Positions 12,476 to 22,620 of a stretch of 64,000 bases of DNA are shown here, piece by piece. Source of the DNA: Diacronema lutheri (lineage: Eukaryota > Haptophyta > Pavlovophyceae > Pavlovales > Pavlovaceae); NCBI GenBank assembly GCA_019448385.1, contig JAGTXO010000014.1, positions 248,001-312,000 on the forward strand, read 5' to 3'. A program made the position numbers and the translations under genes. The first letter of the stretch is position 1. Every line of letters starts with the position of its first letter. A model generated the notes under the pieces. That model was given only the letters and a program-made list of their open reading frames with translations. It was not told the origin of the DNA and searched no databases.

Positions 12476-12508
<33 letters not shown>

Positions 12509-15500
12509 ACGTCGGCGGCGGCGTCACGCGCGCCGAGCGCGAGCCAGGACATGACCACGACGCAGGCGGCGCGCGAATCCGCCTTGCGCTCGACGCGCCA
12601 GCGGCCGCCGACCGCGCGCCCGTGCGCCGTCGGCTGCGCCGACCGCGCGGTCGCCGGCGCAGCGCCGTCGACGGGCGGAAGCGCGCGCAGGCGGAGCGCG
12701 CGCGCGAGCCCGCGGACGAGCTGCTCCGCCTGGCGCTCGATCTCCTTGGCGCGCTCGCGCACGGCGATCGGCTTGGCCCCCGTGGCGCGCTCCGGCGCGG
12801 CGGTCGGGTTGTAGTGCTGCACCCAGCCGCCCTCGCCGTCGCGCACGACGACCACGACGGCCGCGCCGACCCGCCGATTGGTGCTGGCGAAGAGCAGCGC
12901 GAGGTGCGTGCACTTGCCGAGGCCGTGCTCGTCCAGCGCGGTCTGCGCGCGATTGGGCTCGCCGCCGCCGTCGGCGACGGCGGCGAGCAGCGCGCGCGCG
13001 ACGGCCGGTCCGGCCGTCCTCCACGGCCGGCCGGCTTTGTCCGCGGCGCGGTTGATCGCGCCGAGCTCGGCCTCGACGACGATCGAAGGCACCTCGGTGT
13101 ACTTGCCCTGGAGCGCGCGCACGTCGTGCGTCGACAGCGGCCGCCCGCCACACGTGTACGTGAGCGGCGGACCGCCGGGTCGCGCCGCCGCGTCGACGCG
13201 CGCGGTGTCGGCCGCGAGCCGCGCGCGCGCCTCGGCATCGCGCTTGCGCTTGCGCGGCAGCGGCGGCAGGTGCGGCGCGACGCGGCGGCCGCGCGACTCG
13301 CCGGCCGGCTCCGCGCTCGGCGCGCCGGGCGCGCCGGCCGCCGCGCCCGCCGCGCGCGCGCTCGCGCCGCCGCCGCGCGCGCGCGCGCCGTCCGGCTCGG
13401 CCGCGTACACGAGCAGCAGCGCGCGGCCCTCGAGCGCGACCCTCGCGGTGCACGCGCGCCTGCTCGCGGCGGCAACGCGCATCCAGTCGCGATCGCCGGG
13501 CGCGAGGGCAGCGCAGGCGACGAGCCGCTCCTTGTCGTCGCACGCGTCGCGCAGCACGACGGCGACCAGCCTGAGCACGGCGGCGGGCTCGGCGTCGGCG
13601 TCGGCCCCGGCGGCGTCCGCGGTCGGCTCGGCCGGCTCGGCGCCACGCGCGACGCGCAGCGCGAGCCGCTCGGGCATCTCGAGCAGCGACTCGGTCGCGT
13701 CCGCGACGTGCACGACGACGAGCCGCGGCGGGTTGCGCACCCCGTGCGCGCCGAGCGCGCGCAACACGGCGGCGCTTGCGCTCGCGCCGCGCGCGTCGGC
13801 GGCGCGCAGCGCGACGAGCGGCCACGCGGCCGACGCGCCGCGCGCCGAGGGCGCGCCCGGCGCCGGCGGCTCGCCGCCGCGCAGCGCGCGCTCGAGCTCG
13901 TCGCTCGCGCCGCACGCACGCAGCACGTCGAGCAGCGCGCGCAGCGCGCCGTCGGCCGACAAGCCGCGCGCCGTGCCCGCCGGCCAGCCCGCCGACTGCT
14001 CGAGCGCGGCGGCGAGCGGCGCGACGCGCGCCGACTCGGGCGCGCTCTCGTCATCGGGCTCGAGCGCGTTGTGCAGGCGCGCGAGCGCGCGCGCGACGGC
14101 CGCGGCGCCACTGTCGGGGGCGCGGCTCGCCGCGCGCACCGCGCGCCGCCAGGCCGGCACGAACATGAGCGCCGACACGAGCGCCGCGAGCGCGCGCGCC
14201 TCGCGCGCGTCGCTCGCGCCGAGGCGCGGCGGCACGCGCGCGGCGCCGCGCGGCGCGGTGCCTCGGAAGCGTGGGCTTAGCGTGTAGGCGAGGTGCTGCG
14301 GCACGCCGCGCGCCTCCGCGAGCGCGCGTCCGTCCTCGACCTCGCGCCACGCCTTCACGATCGCCGGCGTGGCGCGCGCGAGCCAGTCGGGGTCGGCGGG
14401 CAGGTGGATCACGACGAGAATCGGCGCCCAGTCCAGCCGCGGGTTCTTGTGACGGTCGGGCACGACCCACACGAGCAGCACCGTGCCCTCCGCGCCGCAC
14501 GCCGCCTCGTAGATCCTGGGCTGCGAGCGCCAATCGGGCTTGACGCGCAGCGCCCACGCGTGTTCGATGGCAGCGGCGCGGTCGCCATCGATGTGAACCG
14601 TCTTCACCTCGCCGATGACGGACCGGCCGGACCGCCAGCAGAACACCGCGTCCGCCGACCCGCCGGCGATGGCCGCGAGCGGTTCGGGCGCGGCGAGCCG
14701 CGGCAAGCCCTCGAAGACGGCAAAGTCCTCGTGCGCATTGTACACGCCGCCCCAGCCGTTGAGCGCGAGCGCGCGCGCGGCCGCTCGTACCGCGCGCAAC
14801 TGGTTCTCCACGCCCGACGTCATGTGCCATGTCGTCCCCGCGGAGCCGGGCTTGCCCAGCTTGGCCAGCACGACGTTACCGTACCCCGCGCCCTGCGTCG
14901 GGGCGGCGAGGCGGTGCATCTCCGCGCCGGTCATGACCTCCGGGCGCTGCTGCGTGACGATCGTGCCCGTCGCGTGCGCGTCGAGCGTGCCGACCACGGC
15001 GGGCGCGGGCTCGCCGCCCGCGCCGACAGGGCGCGTCCGACAGGGTGCCGACCGACAGGGCGCGTCCGCGTCGCCCTGTCCAATCGCAGTGTAGACGAAG
15101 CGGAGTTCGAGCGGCGCCGAGCCACCGCCGTCCGCCGCCGCCGGCGAGGTTGGCGCCGCGCCCGCCGCCACCGCGCTCGTCGCCGCCGTGCCCGTCACCA
15201 CCACTGCCGCAGCCGCCGCGCCCGCGCGTGGCGCGCACGGCGCCCCCGGTGCCGCGACGGCCGCCGCCGCCGCCACGACGAGCGCGCCCGCCGCCGCGTT
15301 CGCCGCCACGTGCGCCACCGGCGCGCCGAGCGGCGCCGAGCCACCGCCGCCCGCCGCCGCCGGCGGGGTTAGCGCCGCGGCCGGGGACGCGGCGGCGAAG
15401 CGCGCCGCGAGCGGCACGCCCCTCCGCCAGCGACGCGCCGCAACGGCCACGGCCGCGCGCTCGACACCGTCGCGCGCGTCGGGCAGGCCGGCGATGTGCG

Positions 15501-18258
15501 CGTTCGCACTGCGGCACATCTCGTCTGCGCTCGTGCAGCGCGCCCACGCGTCGCCGAGGTCGTGGCACACGACCGCACGCGCGAGCAGCGCGAGCTCGAG
15601 CGCAAGGACGGGCGGCTTCGCGCGCGCGAAGCCGCCGATCGCGACGTGCGTCGGCTCCGTGCTGAGCAGCTCCGCGCTGCGCAGCTCGCCGACGTGCGCG
15701 CGCGCGATGCGCCAGTCGTCGGCGCCGCCGACGCGCGGCGCGACGAGCAGCGGCCTCGCGGGGGCGCCCGCCGCGCGCGGCGGCAGCACGACGAGCAGCG
15801 CCACGACCCGTCCGCCTGTGCCATCGCGCAGCGCGACGACGAGCCTGGGGCGGAGTGACGGCGTCGACCGGCGCGTGCGTTTGCGGACGCCGTCGGCGTC
15901 GGCCGCGCTGCGCGCCTCCGCGAGCACAGCGTCGCCGTCGCGCGCCGCCCACGCGCCGTCGACGTGCGCGCGCGCGAAGAGCGGCGCGAGCTCGGCGGCC
16001 GCGAGCGCGGCGCACGCCGACGGCGCGTCCGCCCCGACGCGCAGCACGTCGAGCGCGTCGCGGAGCGGCGGCGCCGTGTCCGTCGCCCACCGCCACACCT
16101 GCTCGCCGTGCGCGTCGAGCGCGCGCGCGACGGCGCCCAGGCGCGCCTCGTCGGCCGCGCCGACCACTCGGCGCGCCGGCGCGTGCGGCTCGACGCGCTC
16201 GTACAGCGCGACCACGGCGAGCTCGCGCGCCTCGGCCGCCGCGCTGCCAGCGTTGTCTCGCTGCTTGCCGCCGCCGTCGACGCGCCACCAGCCGCCGTCG
16301 GGCGCGGGCGCGAGCACGGCGCACGCGTCGCGCTTGCGGCCGCGGCGCTGGACGAGCACGCTCGCCAGCGCGAACGTCGCGTCGGGGCCGCCGACGGTGC
16401 GGAGCACGAGCGCGCCGCCACCGCCGCCGCCCGGCCCGCCGAGCTCGACCGGCTCCTTGTCGGCCGACGGGCGGTCGATCGCGACCAGCAGCGCACGCGG
16501 CGCGCTCGAGAGCCGCACTCCGCCGAGCAGCTGGGTGACGTCGCGCACGCCCGGCGTGCCGCGCTGCCCCGGCCGCGGCGCGACGCGCAGCATCGTGAAC
16601 GGCGCGTCGGCCGAGCCGTCTTCGCCGGCGCAAACGCCGGAGAAGAGCTGCCAGTCGGGCAGGGCCACGTGCAGCTCGGCGACGAGCCGCTCGGCGACGC
16701 GGCGCGCGTCGCGCAGCTCGTCCGTGCGCCGCCGCGAGCGCTTGGCAGCGCAACGCGGGTCGCGCAGCGCGAGCAGCAGCTGGCGGAGGCGCAGCCGCGC
16801 GCGCACGTCCGACAGCCGCGCGACGCGCGCCAGCAGCGAGCGCAGCACCTCAAAGGGCGCGCGCTTCGCGTCCAGCGCGTCGCCGCGCGCGCCGCCGGAC
16901 GGCGCAAAGGCGAGCGCCAGCTGCTCGCGCACAGTCGCGGCGGCCGCGAGCAGCTCGAGCACCGCCTCGGGGCTGGCCAGCGCGAAGTCCTCTGGGGCTG
17001 CCGACGGCGAGCCTTGGCCGCCGCCGCCGCCGCCGCCGTCGCCTCCGTCGCCGCCGCCGCCGCCGTCGCCGTCGCCGCCGTCGGCGGAGTCGTCGTCGGT
17101 GTCGTGACCCGCATCGTCGTTGGAAAGGTCGTCGTCCCCGTCCTCCGCGTCCTCCCCGTCGTCAGCGGTGGTGGCGTCGCCATCGCCCCCGTCGCCCTCG
17201 CCCACGCCGAGGCTGCTGAATGGTCGGTGCCCCCACGCCGAGGCGGCGCGCCGCTGCGGCGCGCGCGGCGGTGGCGCTCGCGACGGCGGCCTTGGCGCCG
17301 CCGCGCCGCGCGGCCTGGCCGCCGTCGACAGCGCGCGGCCTGCAGCGCCCGTGAGCGCGTCGAGCGCGGCCGTGCGTACGATGCGGTCGGCGGGCGCGCA
17401 CAGCGCCGCCTCGACGGCCTGCAGCAGCCCGTCGGGCGCGGATCCGCCGACACTGGCACCGCACGCCTCGGCGAGCCGCGCGGCCTCGGCGAGCCGCGCG
17501 GCCTCGTCGCGCGACGCGCCGCAGCGCCTGGCGCCGTCGTCGAGCAGAGCGCCGATGGCGGCGCGGAGCGTGCGCTTGCGGGTCTCCTCGTACGCGGCCC
17601 TCTTGAGGTGCTCGAGGCGCGCGTCCAAAGCTTTCTTGATCCTGACCAGGTCAGTTGCGCGGCGGCCCGCCGTCGGCGCTGCGCTCGCCGCGACCTCGGC
17701 CGCGAGTGTTGCCGCGGCGAAGCAACACTCGTTCCCACTCTGCGCGGGCGCCTTCAAGGCCCCGATGGGCGGCGCTGGGATGCCGATGCGCTGGGCGAGC
17801 GTCTTGATGAGCTTGCCGGCCGCCGTGGCGTGCGCCGACTCGCCATTGCCCAAGCTGAGCGAATCGGCGTTCAGGGCGAGCGCGGCGCCGTGCGGCGCGC
17901 CGGGCTGCGCGGGCGGCGCGAGGAGCAGGTACGCCGCCGTGCAGTGCCCGACGCTGCCCGGCGCCTCGAGGAAGAGCGGCAGCACGATCGCGAGCACCCG
18001 CCCATCTGTGTGCGCACTCGCGCGTGCTTGGCCCAGTTTGTGCAGCGCCACGTCGAGCGCATGCTTCGAGCACGCCTTGTACTCCACCTTGACCACGCTC
18101 GGGCCGAGACTCTCGCCATGCAGCAGGGCGAGGACGCACTCGGGTGGGACCACGTGGGGGTGGCGCACATCGTTCGCCACAGTGGTGCTGAGGGCCAGCG
18201 AGAAACTGTCCGAGCTGCCCAGCCCGCCGCGCAAAGCGTCCTTCACGGAGTCCTCCAT
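7673..18258 (-). CDS. Giant fusion protein: Ulp1-like protease, PD-(D/E)XK-like nuclease and TnpB/Fanzor-like RuvC nuclease
   Basis: Exon 1 (18258-10624) and exon 2 (10291-7673) join in phase across a 332-base GT-AG intron, giving about 3417 residues. Domains seen in order are as follows. Residues 90-190 are a Ulp1/C48 peptidase-like module with H105, D132, Q173 and C178 (QSGNECC matching the family Q-x-N-x-D-C-G). Acidic and Ala-rich linkers follow. Residues 1150-1270 are PD-(D/E)XK-like, with D1203, E1217-V-K1219 and a QxxxY helix (Q1246, Y1250). A second, degenerate C48-like module has H1785 and C1899 but lacks the Gln. The C-terminal third has RuvC-I TVDPGSDGFVTYAPNG (D2748), RuvC-II VPEPLSSKCC (E2949), a CxxC zinc ribbon and RuvC-III YHRDWTAARC (D3036). 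This order is typical of TnpB/Fanzor. The tail is Gly/Ala-rich with basic nuclear-localisation-like clusters (EAKRQRR, GPKRARA). The last 300 residues may contain another intron. I know of no named family with this combination; mobile-element origin is inferred. Confidence 0.6.
10292..10623 (-). other. Intron of the giant gene with long CG and poly-G/C tracts
   Basis: The donor is ACG|GTGCGCGC and the acceptor is CGCGCAG|CCGGAT. The interior is (CG)n-rich, with a G-rich stretch at 10321-10349 on the plus strand that reads as a C-rich polypyrimidine tract just upstream of the acceptor. The intron is open in one frame, which would add about 60 low-complexity residues if retained. The join is supported because both flanks are protein-like and in phase. 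Confidence 0.6.
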
Positions 18259-19500
18259 CTGCAGACTGTGGACACGTCAGTGTCCGGATGGCGGCCCGGA
18301 TGATACTTGGGAGAATTTACATGATGCCCTGGAGAATGCCCCGCTCTCCCACATCCCCCGCCAGCGCGCCGAGCCTTCTCGTTTGCCCGCGCCGCCTCTC
18401 TTTGCGCGCCCAAGCGCGGCCTCCGAGCGCGGCCGACGTCCTCCGGGGGCGTGCATCGTGGCTGCTCGGAGGGGCTGCGACGCGGCGAAAGCTCGCTGCG
18501 CGGCCGCAACGTGAGCTCGCGCGCGCGGCCGCGCGCCGGCCTGCGCTGCTCTGCACGGCCGCGCGCCGGCCTGCGCAGCCTCGTCGCGCAACGTGAGCGC
18601 GAGCGCGCGCGCGGTGAGCTCGGCGGATGGGTGCGCGGCGGCGTTGGCGGCGGGTGCGGCGGCAGGCTGGGCGGCGGGTTTGGACGGAGAGCGTCGGGGA
18701 AGAACGGGGCGCATCCTGGTTGGGAGTCGGACGGCGCCCACCACGCGCTGGCGGATCCTGGTTGCCACCCCCCCCCCCCCCCCCCCCCCCGGAGATGAGG
18801 ACCAGGGGCATGGCCGACTCGCTGCGCCGCACAGCGCGCGGCGCGCGGCATGCTGCGCGACCTCAAGCACATCCAGCCGCGCTCCGCCCACGCAACGCGC
18901 GCAATGCCGCGTTGCACTGCGGATGTGCACGTGCGGCTCTCACGCGCACTGTGTTGCACGAACGGCATCACGCCACCCAGCCGCGTCCGGACCACGCGCC
19001 GCGCGCAGGCGACCACACAGGGGCGCGCCGCGCCGCGCGTGCGCGCCCTCGCAACCGTTGCAGCACGCTCTGCCTTGCACTGCGCCGAGCCGCCGCGCGC
19101 TGTGCGCGTGCATGCAGGGCGCACGCGTGCGACGAAGCGCGCGCGCGGCGAGGCGCGCGGGCGGCTCGCTGCGCGGGCGGCAACGCGCCCAGCTGCGCCC
19201 AGGCCAGGCGCGCGCCCGCGAGTGCCACCGGGACGCGCTGCCCCCGCCGGGGTCGCCGCGCGCTCTGTGTGTGCGCTCGCGCGCTGCGAGCGCGGCGGAA
19301 CGTTCGTGCATGGCGCGAAGAGCGCGGCACCCGAAGACGGCTGCACCGAGCCCGCGCCGGGTGGCAGCGAGCGGCGGCACCTCCTCGGCGAGCCCGCCCC
19401 GCGCCTTCCCCTCCACGCGGCGTTTTGAGGCAGACGGACACGCGCCCACACTGCGACTGGGCACCCTGCTCGAGGCAGACACGCACCCAACGCGCGCGCA
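18259..19500. other. Gene-poor low-complexity stretch upstream of the giant gene
   Basis: No open frame here has protein-like composition. It holds short direct repeats around 18520-18600 (GCGCGCGGCCGCGCGCCGGCCTGCG types) and a run of 23 cytosines at 18768-18790. It presumably contains the promoter and 5' leader of the giant gene near 18260-18400, but no core element is recognisable. Confidence 0.4.
18768..18790. repeat. Poly-C homopolymer (23 bases)
   Basis: Uninterrupted cytosines on the plus strand, guanines on the minus strand. It is one of five runs of 22 or more G or C in the window, four of them between 18.7 and 23.6 kb. Such tracts can form quadruplex structures and are prone to length error. 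Confidence 0.9.
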
Positions 19501-20572
19501 CCACGCGCCCGCGTCGGCGGGCCGGTGTGAATGAGCGAGAGCTCGGTGTCGCCAACGGGGGCACGGGCGCGAGTTCGGTCCGCCTCTCGACGGACGCAGG
19601 CGACGCTGCCGGGAACGTCCCCGACGCCTCCACATCCAGGGCTTCGAGGTACAGAGCTGGGCAACAGTGCCGCTCGTCACCGATGAGGCGGCCAAGCTCG
19701 CTATCCTTGCTGCCCTCAGCTCCACCAAACAGCCGGGCGACCCCACGGTTCGTGATCGCCTGGCCGCCAGGTGCGAACCGCGCCCATGCAAGCGCTTCAC
19801 CCGCATTCTCCGCCCCGCTGCGGACGTCCGCCTGCCGGCCGCGAACATGGCCGGTGCGCGCTGCCGCCTGGCCCAACACGAAAACCCGCCCGCCCCCGAG
19901 GCCGCAGGTCCTACCTGCCCAGGCGCAGCCCAACGGCACGCAGACAGCCCGCCTCGGCAACCGACTCGTGCGCGAGCTCTCCGCCCTCCACAAGAGCCTG
20001 CCCCACGCCACCGCCGACGCGGAGCCAGCGCAGCCGACGCCCCTCCGCGACGCTCGCGCCGCAAGGCGCAAGGGCCCCAGCGAGACGGCGTCAACCAAGC
20101 CCGCCGCTGGCACAGCGCCGGCACCCGGAGCCCACCGCAAGCCCCCGCGCACGCCTCGCACCCCCGATCGGCGGACCGATTGCGTTTTGGTGCGCCAGGC
20201 TCAAAGCGCCATCGCAGTGGCGGGCCCGCAGACGCAGACGCTGACATGCCCAACGCTGGGCACTGAGGCCGCAGGCCGGCCCTCCTGGACCTGGCGGGCG
20301 AGCTGCCCGCGCAGCGGCCACGCGAGCCTCGCACTGACCGTGGCGGTCGCTGCCACCGTGATAGCTGCGGGTGCGGCGGCCTTGGCCCCAACCCCATCAT
20401 CCGTCTTCATCCCCGCCCTGCTCGCGCTCGCGGCCTACGTCGGCAATCCCTGCACCGGGATCCGCCCCGCGAAGTCCACACAAGACTTATCCGTGCTGCA
20501 CGCCAGCCGCGCGCGCCGACGCGCGCCGCTCCCACACGCTCACCTCAGTTTCCGCGGGCGGCCCAACGCCCA

Positions 20573-20598
20573 CCCCCCCCCCCCCCCCCCCCCCCCCC
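20573..20598. repeat. Poly-C homopolymer (about 26 bases)
   Basis: A pure C run about 100 bases before the retrotransposon-like fragment at 20678. It is in the same orientation as the run at 18768 and opposite to those at 21160 and 23537. Confidence 0.9.
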
Positions 20599-20677
20599 AC
20601 CCCCAGGCAGGCGGCCATCGAGCCGCATTAGCACACCCGCCCGGGGCCTCCCGCCGCACCCGCAGCGGCTCGGCGCC

Positions 20678-20870
20678 TTGAATCCTCCCGTCCCCCGGGG
20701 TGAGGCCTCCAACCCGGGCCCAGCGCGCTCCGACTGCCTCACGCTCGCCAGCGCCAACCTCGGCGGCATGGTAGGCCCCGAGCGAAAAGCCGCACTTCTC
20801 GCCGTCCTCGTCGGGCGCAAGTACGATGTCCTGCTCCTACTGCCGACGCGGCTCTCGCGCGCGCGGACTA
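20678..20870 (+). mobile_element. Fragment resembling the N-terminus of a non-LTR retrotransposon endonuclease
   Basis: The plus-strand reading contains GEASNPGP, then LTLASANLGGM, a charged turn and VGRKYDVLLLL. This is the usual opening of the apurinic-type (EEP) endonuclease of LINE-like elements: an NPGP motif, an Asn in the first beta strand, then a helix and a 'D-hydrophobic' strand. It breaks off after about 60 residues, before any other catalytic motif, and the Gln-Glu expected after the second strand reads as LP. I take it as a truncated relic. The 1.1 kb before it (19500-20677) has an open plus-strand frame rich in Ala/Pro/Arg that could be degraded ORF1, but I cannot support that. 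Confidence 0.35.
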
Positions 20871-21159
20871 CCGCGCCGGGCAGATCGCCGCAGACGCACG
20901 CGAGTGCACACGTGCGGACAAGGCGCACACGCTCGACGTCCAGTTAGCGCACGTGCACGTGCGCGCCACTGGTCACATTTAAGCGTCCGTGCTCGCCCAC
21001 AGCGTCGCCATCCACAAGATGCGCGCTGGAGCCATCCAAGCAGGGCTCTGCCTGCTCGGCTTCCGCAAGGCAATTTGGGCCGCGGACAGCGGACAGCGGA
21101 CGGCGTGCGCGTGCGAGGTGCGAAAGGAGGAAGAAGGTAGGGAGAGTGGTGTGTGTGTG

Positions 21160-21189
21160 TGGGGGGGGGGGGGGGGGGGGGGGGGGGGG
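21160..21189. repeat. Poly-G homopolymer (about 30 bases) after a GT dinucleotide run
   Basis: A GTGTGTGTGT run passes directly into about 30 guanines on the plus strand. It lies inside the possible 3' part of the ubiquitin-protease gene, where it would read as a proline run, so the real end of that gene may lie before it. Confidence 0.9.
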
Positions 21190-21199
21190 TGCACAGCGG

Positions 21200-22620
21200 C
21201 CGCCGGAGACGAGGACGCACTCACCGCTGTTGGCAATGCGCGCGTCACGGAGACAACTTGGCGGGCCTCGCACGCAGCTGGGCCGATCGCCGCCGTAGAG
21301 ATGTCTGCAGCCGTCTCCGCGATGCCGATCGTCGCATCTGTTGGCACCGCTGCCATCTGCCGCACCCGCGGCCAGGCTGCCGGCAAGGTCGGCGCGTCGG
21401 GCTCCGAGCTCGGCCACGCAGGCGATGCGGCCGACGGCGGTGACGCTGAGCCCAGCGCCGGGTCCAACGGCTCCACGTCGAGCCGGCTGTAAACGAGCAT
21501 GCTCGCACCACTTGCCCACGCCAGCGCGTCGGACTCTGGCACGTTGTAGATCTGCGCGGGCAACGCGCGTGCGTGCGGCAGGCGCGCGCGCGAGCTTTCA
21601 GGCCACGCGCGCGTGCCGCGCGGGAGGACGGGGCGGTTGCGGCTGCGCTCGACCGCCGGTCGCGGCACCGAGCGACCGTGCGCGCCGCCGCACGTTGTAG
21701 TCGTCGCACGGAAGCCAAGCCTCGTTGCGGAGCACGATGGCGACAAGGTGCCCGCTCATCGGCCCCTCGCCCACGTGCACCACGCCGGCGACGAGGAGGT
21801 GGTCGCGCCCGCCGAGTAGCAGCCGCGGCGCGCACACGAGCGCGCGGTTGTTCTTGCACTGCGAGCCATTGCCGCGCGTCGTGCGCGGCACCTCGACAGC
21901 AATGCTGGCTGGCGTGAGCACGCCCGAGTGGCCCGCGTTCGTGTGGCCATCCCGCGGCGGCCCAGCGGCGCCCCCCAGAGCGTGTGCAAGCGCGCGCGCC
22001 GCATCGCCTCCGACGCTGACGAGTACGGCGATGCCCTCGCCGGACTCTGAAGGCACGGCGATCTGCTCGAGCACTGGCCCGACGCGTGTGTCGGCTCCGA
22101 AGGCCGCAGCGAGCCCGGGCACTCGGCCGAGCAGCAACCGGAAGAACTCAGCGGCATCCTGCGGCGTCCTTCGCGCGCCACGGCCCGAGATGACGTCAAT
22201 GACGGACACAAGACACAGCTGTGTCGGCGCCTTGGTGTCCTCGATCAGCGTGCCAAAGTCCCGAAAACGCGCCCTCTCGACGCTGTTGGCACGGCGCGAA
22301 GCGGAGCGAAGCATCGCACGGAGCACGTTCAGGGCGAAGAGCGATTGCATAAGGACGGTCGTGTAGCACGCGTTGCCCTCGTTTTTCGCGCCTGCGCCGC
22401 GCCGCGCAGCGCCGGGTGTGCGGGGTGCGCACGCACGGTTTGCGGCGGGATGGAGGGAGGCTGGCTGGGCGCGCGCCGAGCCCGGCAAGCCGTGCAGGCG
22501 CTCACCACGCGGCACGCCGGGCACTCTCACCGGCCACATCGGGCCGTAAAACGCGTCTTCCACAGGCTGCCGACCGACGACGTAAAACTTGCCCAAGGCG
22601 CTGCGCCGTGCACGCGCCAT
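21200..22620 (-). CDS. Ubiquitin-specific protease-like (peptidase C19) protein
   Basis: Exon 1 (22620-21694) joins exon 2 (from 21551) across a 142-base GT-AG intron. The Cys box reads NEGNACYTTVLMQSL (about residues 80-94), followed by the QDA helix TPQDAAEFFRLLLGRV. The His box is GPMSGHLVAIV, with a closing WLPCDDYN. Exon 2 adds VPESDALAWASGASMLVYSR, the usual last strand of the fold. Catalytic Cys and His are therefore present and in order. This is a small USP without finger cysteines that I can see. The stop is uncertain: the exon 2 frame runs on through a Ser/Pro tail and a poly-proline tract to 20979, so the end given is approximate. It lies between the helicase relic and the giant gene on the same strand, and I infer it belongs to the same element. 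Confidence 0.6.

Noticed and set aside
18243-20400. Minus-strand ORFs of 397-486 codons upstream of the giant gene
   Set aside because: Composition is random-like Arg/Ala/Gly, frames overlap one another and no motif or splice logic is visible.
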